From contig PMLF01000098.1 of the NCBI GenBank assembly GCA_003158755.1, forward strand, positions 3,844 to 12,143: DNA of 8,300 bases, given 5' to 3'. The notes beneath the pieces were generated by a model. That model worked only from the letters and a program-made list of their open reading frames with translations. It did no database searches and was not told where the DNA came from. Position numbers and translations under genes: made by a program. This stretch comes from Elusimicrobiota bacterium (GTDB taxonomy: Bacteria > Elusimicrobiota > Elusimicrobia > FEN-1173). Every line of letters starts with the position of its first letter. Position 1 is the first letter of the stretch. This document shows positions 5,684 to 8,300 of the stretch, piece by piece.

Positions 5684-6919
5684 TCAACTCACGTGCACCA
5701 GGGCAAACTTCAAATACTCCGTCTCGGGCATGGACGGACGCATGGGGTGGTCCGGCGACGCGCCTCCCCAGTGGATGACCCGGGCCCGTCGGCCCGCCTG
5801 CTGCGCCGCCCGGGAAATGATTTGGCGGAACAGTTCGCGGTCCACGTGCTGGGAACAGCTGGACGTGGCCAGGAATCCTCCCCCCGTCACTCGTCGAAAA
5901 GCCAGGGCGTTCAGTCGGATGTAGGCCTCCGTCGCTTTGGGCAGGTGTTTCTTGGACGGCGCGAACTTGGGCGGATCGACCACGACCACGTCGAAAGAAT
6001 CCTTGGACGCGGCCAGGAAATCGAACGCGTCCGCCTTTTCGAAATGGGTCTTTTCGGACAAACCGTTTTCCTGCGCCGCGGCCCGGGCCAACGCCAGCGC
6101 CGGTTCGGATTCGTCCACGCCGACCACGCTCTCGGCCCCCGCTTTGGCGGCCGCCAGGCCGAATCCGCCCGTGTGGCAGAACACGTCCAGCACCCGCCGT
6201 CCATGGGAGAGGGCGGCCGTCTGGCGGCGGTTGATCCGCTGGTCGAAGAAGAAACCGGTCTTTTGTCCTTCCAACAGGTCCGCCGCCAGGCGCAGGCCGT
6301 CGACGGTGAACCAATGGGGGCGGCTCAAGTCCCCCTCCAGGACGTCGACCCGTTCGGTCAGTCCTTCGAGGCGGCGGATCCCGGCGTCGTTTTTCAAAAC
6401 GATCGCCTCCCAAGGACCGAAGGTCTTGACGGCGTCCACGATCGGCTGGATCAATCCGTCCATGCCCGCGCAATAGGACTCGATGACCACCGCGCCGTCG
6501 TACCGATCGATCACCAGGCCCGGCAGGTCGTCGGACTCGCCGAAGACCCAGCGCCAGGCGTCGTCGTCGAAGAGCCGGCGGCGCATCTCCAAGGCCCCGC
6601 GCAGGCGTCGCTCAAAGAACGCGGCGTCGGGGAGGACGTCCGTCCGGTCCAGGATCCTTCCCGCGATCAAGGACCGCGGGTGATAGAAACCCGTGCCGAG
6701 GAGGTGCTTGCGCGCGGTCAGGAAATGGACGACGGTCCCGGGGGCCAAATCCGCCGGAGCGCTTTCGATCTCGTTGGAAAATATCCACAAATGACCTCGG
6801 CGAACCCGACGGTCCTCGTGAGTCCTTAAAACCACTTGAGGCAGCGTCGGCCCGTTGGCCCCGGAAATCGGCGCGGCGGGCAAAACGTCTTCATTCTTCT
6901 CTTCCAATTCTTTTGTCAT
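5684..6919 (-). CDS. rlmI: class I SAM-dependent 23S rRNA (cytosine-C5) methyltransferase, RlmI type
   Basis: This 411-residue protein has the RlmI/COG1092 layout: an N-terminal PUA-like RNA-binding domain (about residues 28-100, including RRGHLWIFSNEI), a middle segment with ESDDLPGLVIDRY (128-140) and GQKTGFFFDQRINR (218-231), then a Rossmann methyltransferase domain. The latter shows SAM motif I VLDVFCHTGGFGL (243-255), acidic motif II VVGVDESEP (265-273), VVVDPPKFAPSK (312-323) and TSSCSQHVD (352-360), whose Cys355 is the likely catalytic cysteine. E. coli RlmI (about 396 residues) makes m5C1962 in 23S rRNA; the same site is inferred here, and a related COG1092 specificity cannot be excluded. 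The ATG at 6919 forms an ATGA overlap with queE and has a G-rich run (GGGGGG) four bases upstream. An in-frame ATG at 6931 is a possible alternative. Longer N-terminal extensions would lie inside queE and look non-coding. Confidence 0.88.
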   Translation of the reverse strand: MTKELEEKNEDVLPAAPISGANGPTLPQVVLRTHEDRRVRRGHLWIFSNEIESAPADLAPGTVVHFLTARKHLLGTGFYHPRSLIAGRILDRTDVLPDAAFFERRLRGALEMRRRLFDDDAWRWVFGESDDLPGLVIDRYDGAVVIESYCAGMDGLIQPIVDAVKTFGPWEAIVLKNDAGIRRLEGLTERVDVLEGDLSRPHWFTVDGLRLAADLLEGQKTGFFFDQRINRRQTAALSHGRRVLDVFCHTGGFGLAAAKAGAESVVGVDESEPALALARAAAQENGLSEKTHFEKADAFDFLAASKDSFDVVVVDPPKFAPSKKHLPKATEAYIRLNALAFRRVTGGGFLATSSCSQHVDRELFRQIISRAAQQAGRRARVIHWGGASPDHPMRPSMPETEYLKFALVHVS

Positions 6920-7674
6920 CGTACCCCCCATATGGGATGCATCTGGGGGATGATCCGGACGTCGGGCAACCGTCGTCGGAACCTTTCCCACATTTGTTGA
7001 AGCCGCGACGGCGAGGGAGGCAGAACCCACGGGCCGTCGGGCGATAAACCGTCTTTTCCCCGAAGGATCCTCGCTTCTAAATCCACGATGGCGGTGGCCG
7101 GTTGCAACACCACGGCGGGAATCGGATCGGCGGCGGCCGCGATCCGGAAGGATCGTTCGAGCTCCTCATCGGTGGTTCCTTCGGTGAGAACGATCTTCAC
7201 GAAAACTTTCCCGGACGAGATATTCAAAAAATCGGCGTGTTCTTCCCAGAACGGCCTGCCCACCGCGGAGGGGAGCTTGATGTCCATGGCGACCAAATCC
7301 GTTTGGTCGATCACCGGTTTCAGGAGTTCGGGGTACGTTCCGCTCGTTTCCAGATAGGTGAAAAAATTCAACCGCTTCATCGCCGTCAACAAGGCCCCAA
7401 GGAATTCCGTTTGAAGGAGCGGTTCCCCTCCCGTCAGGCTCACCGTCTCCTGAGGCTGTTCCTCCCGCAGAGAGCGCACGCGGTCGATGACGTCTTCCAC
7501 GGTCGTTTCGGTACCCGTTCGCGCGGAGAGGCTCGCCGGCGTGTCGCAGTACCGGCAGCGCCAGGAACATCCGGCCAGGCGGACGAAGATCATCCGCTCT
7601 CCGAGGCGAAGGCCTTCCCCCTGAAGCGAGGAAAATATTTCGGTGACGCGTCCTTTCAAGGCGACGGCCGTCAT
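6916..7674 (-). CDS. queE: 7-carboxy-7-deazaguanine synthase QueE (radical SAM)
   Basis: QueE is a radical-SAM enzyme that contracts 6-carboxytetrahydropterin to 7-carboxy-7-deazaguanine, the step before QueC. The 252-residue protein has the N-terminal LQGEG motif (residues 17-21) and a standard iron-sulphur motif CSWRCRYC, spacing CX3CX2C (Cys36, Cys40, Cys43), followed by DT. Further family motifs are SLTGGEPLLQ (79-88), LETSGT (108-113), MDIKLPS (130-136) and VLQPAT (189-194). Length is at the upper end for the family. The start ATG at 7674 overlaps the queC stop as ATGA; no strong Shine-Dalgarno sequence precedes it, consistent with coupling to queC translation. Its TGA in turn overlaps the next gene's ATG. 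QueD is not in the window and may lie upstream or elsewhere. Confidence 0.95.
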   Translation of the reverse strand: MTAVALKGRVTEIFSSLQGEGLRLGERMIFVRLAGCSWRCRYCDTPASLSARTGTETTVEDVIDRVRSLREEQPQETVSLTGGEPLLQTEFLGALLTAMKRLNFFTYLETSGTYPELLKPVIDQTDLVAMDIKLPSAVGRPFWEEHADFLNISSGKVFVKIVLTEGTTDEELERSFRIAAAADPIPAVVLQPATAIVDLEARILRGKDGLSPDGPWVLPPSPSRLQQMWERFRRRLPDVRIIPQMHPIWGVR

Positions 7675-8300
7675 CGGACCGCCGGGTCTTTGACCCCGGC
7701 CTCCTGAAATCCTTTGCGCCGCAGGACGCAGGAGTCACAAATCCCGCAGGGACGGGAACCCCCGGCGTAGCACGACCACGTTTTCTCGAAGGGCACGCCG
7801 AGGCGCGCCCCCAGGCGGACGATGTCCTCTTTGTTCATCCGGAGGAGAGGCGTCCAAATCCTCGGCGGCCGCCGGGCTTCGGCGCCGAGGCGCGTTCCGA
7901 GCCGGGCGGTTTTTTGAAAAGCGTCGTAGTAGTCCGGCCGGCAGTCGGGATACCCCGAAAAATCCAAAGCGTTGGCGCCGATCACGATGTTTCCCACTCC
8001 CATCGCGTCCGCCCAGGACAGCGCGAAGGAAAGGAATATCGTGTTTCGCGCCGGGACGTACGTCGAAGGGATGGACCCCTTCCCGATGCGTCCGGGCGAA
8101 TGCACCGGCAAGCGTCCTTTGTCGCCCAGAAGGCTCGACCCTCCCCACGGCAATGAAAAGCGCACTTTTTCGACGGTTACTCCCGCGGCTCGGGCCACCG
8201 CCTCCGCGGCGAACACTTCCCGCCGGTGGCGCTGGCCGTAATCAAAGGTTAAAGCATAGGCCGCATAGCCCTCGCGCAGCGCATAGGCCAGGGTCACGGC
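7671..8300 (-). CDS. queC: 7-cyano-7-deazaguanine (preQ0) synthase QueC, 5' end cut off by the window
   Basis: QueC is a cytoplasmic ATP-dependent enzyme that turns 7-carboxy-7-deazaguanine plus ammonia into preQ0, the precursor of queuosine in tRNA. The frame is open to the window edge (it begins ...AVTLAYALREGY), so the N-terminal ATP-binding PP-loop (SGGxDS in the family) lies outside. Family signatures visible are LTFDYGQRHRREV, IPSTYVPARNTIFLSFAL, GANALDFSGYPDCRPDY and, near the C terminus, WSCYAGGSRPCGICDSC, which supplies the four cysteines of the QueC zinc site. The family is usually about 220-240 residues and 209 are visible, so only a short N-terminal piece is missing. Its TGA stop overlaps the queE ATG as ATGA, indicating one operon and translational coupling. 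A GTG at 8297 is inside the conserved region and is not the start. Family assignment is very secure. Confidence 0.96.
   Translation of the reverse strand, partial: AVTLAYALREGYAAYALTFDYGQRHRREVFAAEAVARAAGVTVEKVRFSLPWGGSSLLGDKGRLPVHSPGRIGKGSIPSTYVPARNTIFLSFALSWADAMGVGNIVIGANALDFSGYPDCRPDYYDAFQKTARLGTRLGAEARRPPRIWTPLLRMNKEDIVRLGARLGVPFEKTWSCYAGGSRPCGICDSCVLRRKGFQEAGVKDPAVR

Noticed and set aside
5550..6473. Minus-strand frame of 307 codons inside the methyltransferase gene and running through the repeat pair
   Set aside because: It is an out-of-frame reading of the methyltransferase, extremely rich in Arg, Gly and Pro, and simply lacks stops because of high G+C.
5693..6829. Plus-strand open frame of 378 codons opposite the rRNA methyltransferase
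   Set aside because: It mirrors the codon structure of the real gene, has no domain I recognise, and would cover the whole conserved methyltransferase on the other strand.

Overview
The window reads as a compact, G+C-rich bacterial chromosome segment (roughly 60% G+C by eye). Every convincing gene is on the minus strand, so transcription runs from position 8300 towards 1. The gene set is core metabolism and cell division: preQ0/queuosine synthesis, an rRNA methyltransferase, and part of the division and cell wall (dcw) cluster. The order murC-murB-ddl-ftsQ, probably followed by ftsA, fits a walled bacterium. I cannot place it firmly: repeat-bearing, high-G+C uncultured lineages such as Elusimicrobiota are plausible, but this is only an impression.

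Right-hand block (8300-5684): queC (5' end outside the window), queE and an RlmI-type 23S rRNA methyltransferase. Each junction is a 4-base ATGA overlap, so the three are very probably co-transcribed and translationally coupled. QueE makes 7-carboxy-7-deazaguanine and QueC converts it to preQ0. RlmI-type enzymes methylate 23S rRNA, so the block has an RNA-modification theme.

Middle (5683-4082): the only sizeable non-coding gap (144 bases) holds two copies of a short structured repeat in inverted orientation. After it comes a 485-residue multi-pass membrane protein of unknown function with a good ribosome-binding site. It sits directly upstream of murC, where many dcw clusters have murG or ftsW.

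Left-hand block (4070-1): murC, murB, ddl and ftsQ, with junctions of 4 bases overlap, 1 base gap and 4 bases overlap. MurB makes UDP-MurNAc, MurC adds the first L-Ala of the stem peptide, Ddl supplies D-Ala-D-Ala for its end, and FtsQ is a membrane component of the divisome. An ATG at the window edge, just after an in-frame stop, is probably the first codon of ftsA.

I see no CRISPR array, tRNA, rRNA, prophage, insertion sequence or defence system. The items most worth a second look are the unknown membrane protein and the repeat pair, whose stems change together while the loop is conserved.
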